A stretch of DNA of 64,000 nucleotides from Elmis aenea (lineage: Eukaryota > Arthropoda > Insecta > Coleoptera > Elmidae): the NCBI GenBank assembly GCA_947652605.1, contig OX393579.1:39190970-39254969 (forward strand). Reading direction: 5' to 3'. Below, one piece after another: positions 20,900-28,939 of this stretch. Every line of letters starts with the position of its first letter. Within the stretch, counting starts at the first letter, position 1. The notes beneath the pieces were generated by a model that searched no databases, was not told the DNA's origin, and saw nothing but the letters and a program-made list of their open reading frames with translations. The position numbers and the translations under genes were made by a program.

Positions 20900-23593
20900 T
20901 TATAAGTTTTCATTAAAGATTTGTAGGTGTTGGTACGCTAGTTTGTGTTTTATTCGAAAAGGTGTGTTGTTGTGTCGTATGTTGGTTATGTTTTTGATTA
21001 GTGGGTTAGTGTGAGTTTTATTGTAGTGTTTTTCAGACATTTTGATTATGTGTTCTCGTATTGTTTCGATGTCTATGTTTGCGTAGAGGTCTCGTATCCT
21101 GGTGTATCTGTTTGAGTTTGTTATTAGTCTTACGCATTTGTTTTGGAATGATTGTAAAGGTTTCGTAGCTGTTATTGATATCCCGCCCCATACTGGTGCC
21201 CCGTAAGTGAGAATAGGTCGTACCAGTGTCGTATAAATTAGTTTCTTGTTTGCAGTGCTTAGGTCACTGTTTTTCGCCATTAGCTGGTATAATGTTTTCA
21301 TTGTGGCGTATGCCTTGTTGATTGTCTTGGTTACGTGTTGTTTGTACGTTAGTCGGTGGTCGAGGTACATTCCTAAGTATTTTACAGTTTTTACAGGTGT
21401 TATTGGAGTCGAGTCTATTTTTATTGGCGTGAATGACTTTATGTTCGTGAATTTCCTACTGAATATGATGTTTTCCGTTTTGTCAGGGTTTATTTTGATT
21501 TTCCACTTTTTGTAGTATCGTTGCAGTATGTCCAGGTGTATTTGTAATTGTTTGTTTGCCACTATGGCGCTGAATGAGTGTGCGTATATCGCCGTGTCGT
21601 CGGCGAAAAGGGCTATTTTAGTTTTGTCAAAAAGTGGAATGTCGTTGACGTAAATGTTGAATAGTTTAGGACTTAGTACTGTGCCTTGAGGTACGCCAGC
21701 TAGTGGCGTTTTAAAGTCTGAATGGTCGTTGTTTATGTTTACTTTAAATTTTCGTTCGGTGAGGTATGAGTTTAGCAGTGCTATTAAGTTGTCTGGTATT
21801 TTTAGTTTGATTAGTTTGTATATGAGTCCACTTAGCCAGACCGTGTCGAAGGCTTTTTGTATGTCTAATAGTACTAGTGCTGTTACGTTGTTTTTGTTAA
21901 AATTTATTATTATGTCGTTTGTTATTCGTGATATTTGTTGTATGGTGTTATGTCCTTCTCTAAATCCAAATTGGTAGTTGTTCGTTATTTTCAATTTTTT
22001 GTCAATGTTGTTTAGTCGTGTTACTATCACCTTTTCCGCTATTTTGGATAAGCTGCTTAGCAGACTTATGGGCCTGTAATTGCCCGGTAGCTTGTGATTT
22101 TTATTTGGTTTAGGTATAGGAACCACCGTTGCCATTTTCCATGCTTTGGGAAAGTGATTTAATTTAAGCATTGCATTAATGATGTAGGTAAGTTGTACCA
22201 CTGCTTTTTTTGTGAGGTTCTTTATAATTTTGTTGTCGATTTTGTCTGGGCCGGGGGCTTTTTTATTAGGCAAAGTTTTGATGATTCTCCTTATTTCGTT
22301 GGGATTTGTCAGTGCTTTTGTCAGTGTAGCTTCGTTAGTTGGGCGAGCTGATGATAAGAAATTTCGTACTGTTCGTTCGATTTCGATTTGTTCTTGGTTA
22401 AGTACGTTTATGTCTGTGTTGTGGACCTTGGCGAATGAGTCTGCAATTAGCTCTGCTTTTTCCGCGTCCGTTAGGACTATAACGTTATTATGTTCGAGTG
22501 CGGGTATTTTTGAATGGGTCTGTTTGAGCTTTTTCGTTATTTTCCACAAGGAGTTGTCAGTAGGTTTTAGCGCCTGCAGCTTGTTGGTCCATTGTTCGTT
22601 TCTGAAAGTTTTTATGGCCTGTTTAATTGTCGTATTGGTCTCGTTCATTTGCGTTTTGTATTGTATGTCCGCTGTTCTTTGCCATTTTTTCCTTGATCTG
22701 TTGCGGCTGTTAATTAGTATTAGTATGTCGTCTGGCAGTGAGAGCCTGTTAGGGTTAATTGTAATTAGTTTACTGTGTTTCTGTTTCGTTTTTAATATGG
22801 CAGCTGTGTATTTTTTTATTTCTGCATCCAGTTCTTCGGTGGTGTTAATTTGATTATTTATGGTCAAGTTTTCGTCTAACGTGCGTCTGAATTGTACCCA
22901 GTCCGTGTTTTTATATGATGTTATTTGTTTTTTGATGTCCTGTTTAGTAAAGTCTGTAATTTTAAATGTTATTGGGTTATGGTCAGAGTCCAGTTCAGGT
23001 AGTGATATGGGTGTCGTTACGTTCATGACGTTCTTAGATATGATTAGGTCAATGGTCGACGGAGTCGTGTTGTTAGGTGGGTAATGGGTTGGTTTGTGCG
23101 AGTACATTATGTTAATGTTGTTATTGTCGGAGTAGTCTCTTAAGGTATTGCCGTTTCTGTTGTTCCTGTTGCACTGCCAGGAGATGTGTTTCGCGTTGAG
23201 GTCTCCTATTAATAGCACTTTATTGCTAATAAGTAAGGCGTCCAAGTCTCTTTCCAGGAATGTATTCGATGGTCTGTTATATGCGGCAATTATGTGTATG
23301 TTATTTGCTAATTTGCAGCAGATGTTTTCTATTGATGTATTGTCTATTTTTATTTCGGCGTGTGGAATTTTATCGGAAACTAACGCGATAACACCCCCCG
23401 CACCTATGTCTGGGTCCCTGTCTTTTCTTAAAGTAGAGTAACCGTTGATTTTTAGCTTGTTTTTTGTTTTGAATTTGGTTTCGTTAATCAAAAATATGTC
23501 AATGTCATGGTGTTTTATAAAGTTAGTAATTTGATCAGTTTTGTTAACTAGTCCGTTGGCGTTCCAGGTTGCTATAGTCAAGTTAGATGTCAT
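20900..23593 (-). CDS. ORF2: APE endonuclease-reverse transcriptase, intact (897 aa)
   Basis: Endonuclease domain about 1-215 with WNANGL (Asn11), INETKF (Glu38), AAYNRP (Tyr105), GDLNAKH (Asp131/Asn133) and SDHNPI (Asp204-His205). The linker is Lys/Asn-rich. Reverse transcriptase spans about 440-760: APGPD, YRPISLL, LLDIQKAFD (Asp577), GVPQGTVLSP, FADDTAIY (Asp665-Asp666), KYLGMYLD. No C-terminal RNase H or zinc knuckle is seen. Start chosen at MTSNLTIATW because the endonuclease fold begins there and it overlaps the Gag stop, as in Jockey-type elements. All catalytic motifs look preserved. Expected role: nick the 5S target and prime cDNA synthesis. Sequence specificity is inferred from insertion position, not from a known binding domain. 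Confidence 0.95.
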   Translation of the reverse strand: MTSNLTIATWNANGLVNKTDQITNFIKHHDIDIFLINETKFKTKNKLKINGYSTLRKDRDPDIGAGGVIALVSDKIPHAEIKIDNTSIENICCKLANNIHIIAAYNRPSNTFLERDLDALLISNKVLLIGDLNAKHISWQCNRNNRNGNTLRDYSDNNNINIMYSHKPTHYPPNNTTPSTIDLIISKNVMNVTTPISLPELDSDHNPITFKITDFTKQDIKKQITSYKNTDWVQFRRTLDENLTINNQINTTEELDAEIKKYTAAILKTKQKHSKLITINPNRLSLPDDILILINSRNRSRKKWQRTADIQYKTQMNETNTTIKQAIKTFRNEQWTNKLQALKPTDNSLWKITKKLKQTHSKIPALEHNNVIVLTDAEKAELIADSFAKVHNTDINVLNQEQIEIERTVRNFLSSARPTNEATLTKALTNPNEIRRIIKTLPNKKAPGPDKIDNKIIKNLTKKAVVQLTYIINAMLKLNHFPKAWKMATVVPIPKPNKNHKLPGNYRPISLLSSLSKIAEKVIVTRLNNIDKKLKITNNYQFGFREGHNTIQQISRITNDIIINFNKNNVTALVLLDIQKAFDTVWLSGLIYKLIKLKIPDNLIALLNSYLTERKFKVNINNDHSDFKTPLAGVPQGTVLSPKLFNIYVNDIPLFDKTKIALFADDTAIYAHSFSAIVANKQLQIHLDILQRYYKKWKIKINPDKTENIIFSRKFTNIKSFTPIKIDSTPITPVKTVKYLGMYLDHRLTYKQHVTKTINKAYATMKTLYQLMAKNSDLSTANKKLIYTTLVRPILTYGAPVWGGISITATKPLQSFQNKCVRLITNSNRYTRIRDLYANIDIETIREHIIKMSEKHYNKTHTNPLIKNITNIRHNNTPFRIKHKLAYQHLQIFNENL

Positions 23594-24613
23594 ATTTGTG
23601 TATGTTTTGTGTAAAAGTGTAAAATGTTGTAAATGTATTCATTTTGCTGGTGCATTTTTTTAGTTGTTCGTTCAGGTCTTGTACAGCCTTTAGCATATTA
23701 CTTACGTTTATTAGCGTGTTTAGTTCGTGGAACGCGTCCACTAATTCGCCGAGCTGTTGTTGAGTACTTGTTGATGTTTGTGGCCCTGGGGCCTGACTGG
23801 TGGCGGCTGGCTCTTGGGGGTTGCGAGTTGGTGGTGTCGTCCTGGTGATTGCACTGGGGTTGGATGTTGGTGGCTGTAGTGGCCTGGTCCACGCTTTGTG
23901 TAGCGGGGGCGGTGCTGGCACGTATCTCGGGGGTGGCTGGGTCGTTGTTTGCCTGTAGTGGGTGATGACTTCTATCCTTTTTTTATATACTGGGCATTCG
24001 ATGTTATTAGCTGTGTGATTTTGGCCGCAGTTTGCACAATTGGCGTTAGTTTCCCTTGGTTTTTGGCATTCATTCGACCAGTGCGCGTCGCCACACTTCA
24101 CGCACCTGGGGTTCGCCCTGCAGTTGGACGTGGCGTGGTTCCATTGCTGGCACCGGTGGCACTGTATAATCAGTTTTTTATTGTGGTGCCTTACCCACTG
24201 TATTTTGGTGTAGCACACATATTTCACACATTTTATCAAGTCCTTTAGAGTTATTGTATTGTTTGTAATTATCAGGTATAGAGGTCTGTTGCTGCGCATT
24301 TTGTAGCATTTTGTATTGCATAGTTTGTATGCGTTTTGTAGATCTTCCTCTATTTCCGCTGTGGTAGGTTCGCTGTCTAGGCTCTTTAGGAGGAAGGCAT
24401 GCGATTTTTCACTTTTGTTCGTGTAGGTGTGGAATTCAGTGCCTTCTTGCTCTAGGGCCTGTATGAGCAACTGCCACTCCTCCTTGTCCTCAACATAGAT
24501 GTTGGTATTATTTTGTGAGTGTCTTAAATAATACCCTTTTTTATTTTGCTGTTGAGGGATTCTGTTAGTTTTTTATGCTCTGTTAGCTTACCGTGTATTA
24601 TAATAGGCGGCAT
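23583..24613 (-). pseudogene. Gag-like ORF1 of element 2 (same -1 shift as element 1)
   Basis: Identical in deduced sequence to the Gag of element 1: same three CCHC knuckles, same proline-rich segment, same HKYDI C-terminus overlapping the ORF2 ATG by 11 nt. The ATG at 24613 opens a short frame that joins the main frame through A AAA AAG at 24536-24542. Because the two Gag regions share sequence by descent or conversion, agreement between them is not independent evidence that the shift is functional. Confidence 0.8.
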
Positions 24614-24668
24614 CTTATTGATGTTTTTCTTTTTGTCTTCTGTTTTGTTTATTTCGACATTAGTGGTG

Positions 24669-24708
24669 GGACGAGAACCGGTGCTTTCAACGTGGTATGG
24701 CCGTTGTC
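24669..24708 (-). rRNA. 5S rRNA gene, 5' part split by element 2
   Basis: Nucleotides 1-40 of 5S on the minus strand, ending at GGTTCTCGTCC, then the element 2 leader (CACCACTAATG). Counterpart of 20427-20515. Confidence 0.95.
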
Positions 24709-24785
24709 TGTAATAAAATGCTTAATAAAAGACTCAAGTAGTTATAGTTGCAATGTCAAATGTTAAAAATAAAAGAAAAAAAAGT

Positions 24786-24903
24786 GACAACGGCACGCGG
24801 TGTTCCCAAGCGGTCACCCATCCAAGTACTGACCGCGCCCGACGTTGCTTAACTTCGGTGATCGGACGAGAACCGGTGCTTTCAACGTGGTATGGCCGTT
24901 GTC
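24786..24903 (-). rRNA. 5S rRNA gene, intact
   Basis: A full 118-nt 5S on the minus strand. GACAACGGC at the 5' end pairs with GCCGTTGTC at the 3' end (helix I). The internal control region GAAGTTAAGCAACGTCGG ... GGATGGGTGACC is intact. A T-rich run right after the 3' end serves as pol III terminator. The unit repeats every 195 bp (118-bp gene plus 77-bp spacer), and the next gene starts exactly 195 bp away. Confidence 0.97.
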
Positions 24904-24980
24904 TATATTAAAATGCTTAATAAAAGACTCAAGTAGTTACAGTTGCAATGTCAAATGTTAAAAATAAAATAAAAAAGGAG

Positions 24981-25068
24981 ACAACGGCACGCGGTGTTCC
25001 CAAGCGGTCACCCATCCAAGTACTGACCGCGCCCGACGTTGCTTAACTTCGGTGATCGGACGAGAACC
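24981..25068 (-). rRNA. 5S rRNA gene, 3' part split by element 3
   Basis: Same 3' fragment as in the other interrupted units, one base shorter near the junction. The spacer to its left reads AAGGAGAC instead of AAAGTGAC, so its terminator T-run (TCCTTTTTT) is slightly altered. The 5' part is at 28344-28383. Confidence 0.93.
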
Positions 25069-25448
25069 AATTTCAATTTTTCCAATTTAAAAATCTTTAT
25101 TAATTTTTCCAATATTTACAAACTGATAATGTACAACATATTGTTTGCTTAATTGCTATTTACATGTTTTATGAAGTACCTCCAATCTACGATTGTTTAT
25201 CTTCAGTTTTTTTTTTTTTTTTTTTTTTTACATGATAACTTATAGTTAACTTATAGCTAGTTCACTTATGTCTTTTGTCCTTATTGTTTTTGTTTCGCTG
25301 TCACTTTTTGTTTTTGTTTGTTCTTTGTAGGAAACGATTTAAAACCTACATTTACTCGTTCACTTTCACTTTTACGTTGTTGTATTTTGTAAGTAGCAGG
25401 AAAACGGCAGTCTGCAGAAAAAAACCTGCTGCTTTTATTATTCGTGTT

Positions 25449-28154
25449 TTATATGTTTTCGTTGAAGATCTGTAGTGTCTGGTATGGCAGTTTATGTTTA
25501 AGTTTGAATGGTGCGTTGCTGTGTCTGATTTTTGTTATGTTTTTTATTAGTGTGTTTGTGTGTGTTGTGTGTGTGCTTGTGTAGAATTTGTTTGATTGTC
25601 TTATTACGTATTCGTTTATTGTTTCTATGTTTGCTTTTTCGTGTAAAGTTTGTATTCGCGTGTGACTGTCTGAATTAGTGATTAGTCTTAGTAATTTATT
25701 TTGGAATCTCTGTATCGGAGTCATTGTGGTTTTGGATATGTTACACCAAATCGGTGCTCCATAGGTGATAATCGGTCTTATTATGGCCGTGTATATTAAT
25801 TTTTTATTCTGCTTATTTAGTTGGTTATTTTTTATGAGTAGGGGGTAGACAGCTCTGGTTGTAGCGTATGCTTTGATTATTGTTTTCGTTATGTGGGTCT
25901 TATATGTTAGCCTGCTGTCAAGGTGTATACCCAAGTATTTGGTTGTTTTGGATGGGGTAGTCGGGGTATTATTAATTTTTATTGGGTTGAATGTTTTGTT
26001 GTTTGTGAATTTTTTCGAAAAGATTATGTTTTCGGTTTTATCTGCGTTAATTGTGATTTTCCATTTGTTGTAGTATTTTTCGAGTTGATCTAAGTGGATT
26101 TGGATTTGTTTATTTGCGACGATTGCGCTGAATGAATGCGCGTAGATTGCCGTGTCGTCGGCGTATAGGGCCGTCTGCGTTTTTGCGAATTTTGGGAGGT
26201 CGTTTATAAAGAATGTGAAGAGCTTGGGTCCTAGTACGGAGCCTTGGGGTACTCCGGCTTTGGGTTTTTTAATGGTCGAATGGGCGTTGACGATTTTGGT
26301 TTTCATTTGTCGGTCTGTTAGGTATGAGTTGATTAGTTTGATTAGGTTGGTCGGGAATTTTGATTGTATTAGTTTATATATTAGGCCGTCGATCCACACT
26401 TTGTCAAAGGCTTTTTCGATATCTAGCAAGACCATTGTTGTTACGTTATTTTTGTTGAAATTGACTGATATGTCGTTTGTTATTCTTGCAAGTTGGTGTA
26501 GGGTATTGTGTTTGGGCCTGAAACCGAATTGGTTTTCATTTGTTGTTTTTAGCTTTTGCTCAACCTTGTCGAGTCGTTTAAGTATTATTTTTTCTGTTAC
26601 TTTTGATAGTGTGTTAAGTAGGCTAATCGGTCTGTAGCTGTTTGGGTTTTTGGGGTTTTTGTTGGGTTTCAGGATCGGGATGACTGTTGCAGTTTTCCAA
26701 GTTTGTGGAAAGTAGTTCAGTTTTAGGATGGCGTTTATTATGTAGGTTAGTTGTACAATTGTTTTTTTGCTAAAGTTTTTTAGTATTATGTTTTGTATTG
26801 TGTCTGGGCCGGGTGCTTTTTTGTTTGGTAGTGTTTTTATAATTTGTTTTATTTCGCTAGGGGTTGTTAGCATGTGTTTTAATGATTTTTGATCGATGGG
26901 GTGGTGGGTTTGTAAGAATTCGTGTACTTGGTCTGTTATTTTTTGTTGTTCTGAGTTTAGTTTGTTGAATTCTACGTTGTGGATTTTTTCAAAGATGTTT
27001 GCGATCGTTTCTGCTTTTTCTGTGTTTGTTATGAGTGTTCTGTTTTCGTGTTCGAGTGCGGGTATGAGTTGGTTGGAGTTTTTTAGAGCTCTGGTTAGTT
27101 TCCAGAGTGAGTTGTCTTGTGTTTTTAGTGTTAGCAGTTTTTGTGTCCACTGGTTGTTTTTGTGTGTTTTGATGTTTTGTTTTATTCTAGTGTTTAGGCT
27201 GTTCATATTAATTTTGTGTTGTTGTATTCCCGTTCTTTGCCACAGTTTTCTCGCATTATTCCGGTCTTTTATATCGTTTATGATGTTTGGTGGCAGTTGT
27301 GTTTGGTTGTGTTTGATTGTTATAGTTTTTGTGTGTTTGTGTGTGGCTTTAGTAATTGCTGTTGTGAATTTTTGAACTTCGTTATCTAGTTCTGTTTTAT
27401 TTTGAATTTGATTGTTGATCGTGATGTGTTCATCGAGTGTTTTTTTGAATTCTGGCCAGGCCGTGTGTTTGTATGAGGTTTTTTGTTTTAGTGTGTTCTG
27501 TTTATTGATGTTTGTGAGTGTAAATATGACTGGGTTGTGGTCGGAGTTCAGCTGGGGTAGCGAGATGGGTGCCGTTATGTTTGTGACGTTCTTTGAAATG
27601 ATAAGGTCGATGGTCGATGGCGTGGTGTTATTGGGAGGGTAATGGGTTGGGTTTTCCGTGTGCATTATGTTAATGTTATTATTGTCGGAGTAATTTCTAA
27701 GGGTATTGCCGTTTCTGTTGTTCCTGTTGCATCTCCAGGAGGTGTGTTTCGCATTAAGATCGCCTGCTAATATTACTTTATTGTTAATTCCTAGTAGGGC
27801 GTCTAAGTCCCTTTCTAGGAACGTGTTTGATGGCTTGTTATACGCGGCTATTATGTGTATGTTATTAGTTAGTTTAAAGCAGATATTTTCTATTGAAGTA
27901 TTGGCTATTTTTATTTCAGCGTGTGGGATTTTTTTAGAGATTAGCGCGATAACACCCCCCGCACCTATGTCTGGGTCCCTATCTTTTCTTATGGTGGTGT
28001 ATCCCTTGATTTTTATTTTGTTTTTAGTTTTGAATTTTGTTTCGTTAATCAAAAATATGTCAATGTCATTGTGTTTTATAAAATTAGTGATTTGGTCAGT
28101 TTTGTTATGTAGTCCGTTTGCGTTCCAGGTCGTTATTTTTAAGTTAGATGTCAT
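25449..28154 (-). CDS. ORF2: endonuclease-reverse transcriptase, intact (901 aa), subfamily B
   Basis: Same order as the 897-aa protein: TTWNANGL and INETKF, GDLNAKHTSW, NSDHNP (endonuclease, about 1-212), then APGPDT, YRPISLLNTLSK, LLDIEKAFDKVW, GVPQGSVLGPK and YADDTAIYAHS (reverse transcriptase). The FADD of subfamily A is YADD here. The endonuclease is much closer to element 2 than the linker and reverse transcriptase are, which suggests past recombination or strong constraint on target recognition. The frame is open throughout although the element is 5'-truncated, so insertion is probably recent. Confidence 0.93.
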   Translation of the reverse strand: MTSNLKITTWNANGLHNKTDQITNFIKHNDIDIFLINETKFKTKNKIKIKGYTTIRKDRDPDIGAGGVIALISKKIPHAEIKIANTSIENICFKLTNNIHIIAAYNKPSNTFLERDLDALLGINNKVILAGDLNAKHTSWRCNRNNRNGNTLRNYSDNNNINIMHTENPTHYPPNNTTPSTIDLIISKNVTNITAPISLPQLNSDHNPVIFTLTNINKQNTLKQKTSYKHTAWPEFKKTLDEHITINNQIQNKTELDNEVQKFTTAITKATHKHTKTITIKHNQTQLPPNIINDIKDRNNARKLWQRTGIQQHKINMNSLNTRIKQNIKTHKNNQWTQKLLTLKTQDNSLWKLTRALKNSNQLIPALEHENRTLITNTEKAETIANIFEKIHNVEFNKLNSEQQKITDQVHEFLQTHHPIDQKSLKHMLTTPSEIKQIIKTLPNKKAPGPDTIQNIILKNFSKKTIVQLTYIINAILKLNYFPQTWKTATVIPILKPNKNPKNPNSYRPISLLNTLSKVTEKIILKRLDKVEQKLKTTNENQFGFRPKHNTLHQLARITNDISVNFNKNNVTTMVLLDIEKAFDKVWIDGLIYKLIQSKFPTNLIKLINSYLTDRQMKTKIVNAHSTIKKPKAGVPQGSVLGPKLFTFFINDLPKFAKTQTALYADDTAIYAHSFSAIVANKQIQIHLDQLEKYYNKWKITINADKTENIIFSKKFTNNKTFNPIKINNTPTTPSKTTKYLGIHLDSRLTYKTHITKTIIKAYATTRAVYPLLIKNNQLNKQNKKLIYTAIIRPIITYGAPIWCNISKTTMTPIQRFQNKLLRLITNSDSHTRIQTLHEKANIETINEYVIRQSNKFYTSTHTTHTNTLIKNITKIRHSNAPFKLKHKLPYQTLQIFNENI

Positions 28155-28343
28155 ATTTGTGTAGGTTTTGTGTAAAAGTGTAAAATGTTGAAAATGTTTC
28201 TATTTTGTTTGTACATTGTTTTAGGAGGGCGTTGAGATCTTTTATAGCTGTTAGCATGTTACTTACATTTATTAGCGTGTTTAGTTCTTGGAACGCGTCC
28301 ACTAGTCCGCCGAACTGTTGTTGCGCGTTTGTTGTTGTTTGGG
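28144..28343 (-). pseudogene. Truncated Gag C-terminus of element 3
   Basis: Codes the last part of Gag only (QQQFGGLVDAFQELNTLINV ... HKYDI), matching elements 1 and 2 at the C-terminus. Its upstream end fuses in frame with 5S sequence, so the longer open frame to 28428 is a junction artefact. It overlaps the ORF2 start by 11 nt as in the full copies. Confidence 0.85.
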
Positions 28344-28383
28344 GGACGAGAACCGGTGCTTTCAACGTGGTATGGCCGTTGTC
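28344..28383 (-). rRNA. 5S rRNA gene, 5' part split by element 3
   Basis: Nucleotides 1-40 of 5S, ending at GGTTCTCGTCC and joined to the truncated Gag of element 3. Confidence 0.95.
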
Positions 28384-28460
28384 TATAATTAAATGCTTAA
28401 TAAAAGACTCAAGTAGATAAAGTTGCAATGTCAGATGTTAAAAATAAAACAAAAAAAGGT

Positions 28461-28578
28461 GACAACGGCACGCGGTGTTCCCAAGCGGTCACCCATCCAA
28501 GTACTGACCGCGCCCGACGTTGCTTAACTTCGGTGATCGGACGAGAACCGGTGCTTTCAACGTGGTATGGCCGTTGTC
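28461..28578 (-). rRNA. 5S rRNA gene, intact
   Basis: Full 118-nt 5S with intact internal control region and complementary ends, T-run terminator on its left, 195 bp from the next gene at 28656. Confidence 0.97.
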
Positions 28579-28655
28579 TGTAATAAAATGCTTAATAAAA
28601 GACTCAAGTAGTTATGGTTGCAATGTCAAATGTTAAAAATAAAACAAAAAAAAGT

Positions 28656-28773
28656 GACAACGGCACGCGGTGTTCCCAAGCGGTCACCCATCCAAGTACT
28701 GACCGCGCCCGACGTTGCTTAACTTCGGTGATCGGACGAGAACCGGTGCTTTCAACGTGGTATGGCCGTTGTC
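28656..28773 (-). rRNA. 5S rRNA gene, intact
   Basis: Full 118-nt 5S, in 195-bp register with 28461 and 28851. The spacer is nearly identical to its neighbours (TAATAAAATGCTTAATAAAA on the plus strand upstream of transcription). Confidence 0.97.
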
Positions 28774-28850
28774 TGTAATAAAATGCTTAATAAAAGACTC
28801 AAGTAGTTATGGTTGCAATGTCAAATGTTAAAAATAAAACAAAAAAAAGT

Positions 28851-28939
28851 GACAACGGCACGCGGTGTTCCCAAGCGGTCACCCATCCAAGTACTGACCG
28901 CGCCCGACGTTGCTTAACTTCGGTGATCGGACGAGAACC
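28851..28939 (-). rRNA. 5S rRNA gene, 3' part split by element 4
   Basis: Nucleotides 30-118 of 5S, then the 3' tail of element 4. The matching 5' part is not visible because the element runs into the N gap. Confidence 0.95.

Larger units (their letters stand above)
20516..24668 (-). mobile_element. 5S-inserted Jockey-like non-LTR retrotransposon, element 2
   Basis: A 4.15-kb full-length-looking copy at the same 5S position, with the 11-bp duplication at 20505-20515 and 24669-24679. The tail is GGTAT repeated before GGTTCTCG, different from element 1, although both follow AATAAAGAT. ORF2 is uninterrupted. The Gag region is identical to element 1, including the same apparent frameshift. Best candidate for a recently active copy in this array. 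Confidence 0.93.
25069..28343 (-). mobile_element. 5S-inserted retrotransposon, element 3, 5'-truncated
   Basis: A 3.3-kb copy at the identical 5S site with the same 11-bp target duplication (right copy 28344-28354). The 5' end is missing: the 5S sequence joins directly to the last third of Gag, a typical result of incomplete reverse transcription. It belongs to a second subfamily, with ORF2 clearly diverged from elements 1 and 2, especially after the endonuclease. The 3' tail has AATT/GGAAAAATT-type repeats after AATAAAGAT. Confidence 0.92.

Noticed and set aside
16094..28939. A CRISPR-like or satellite array at 195-bp spacing
   Set aside because: The repeated unit is plainly 5S rRNA with its spacer, in an animal genome.
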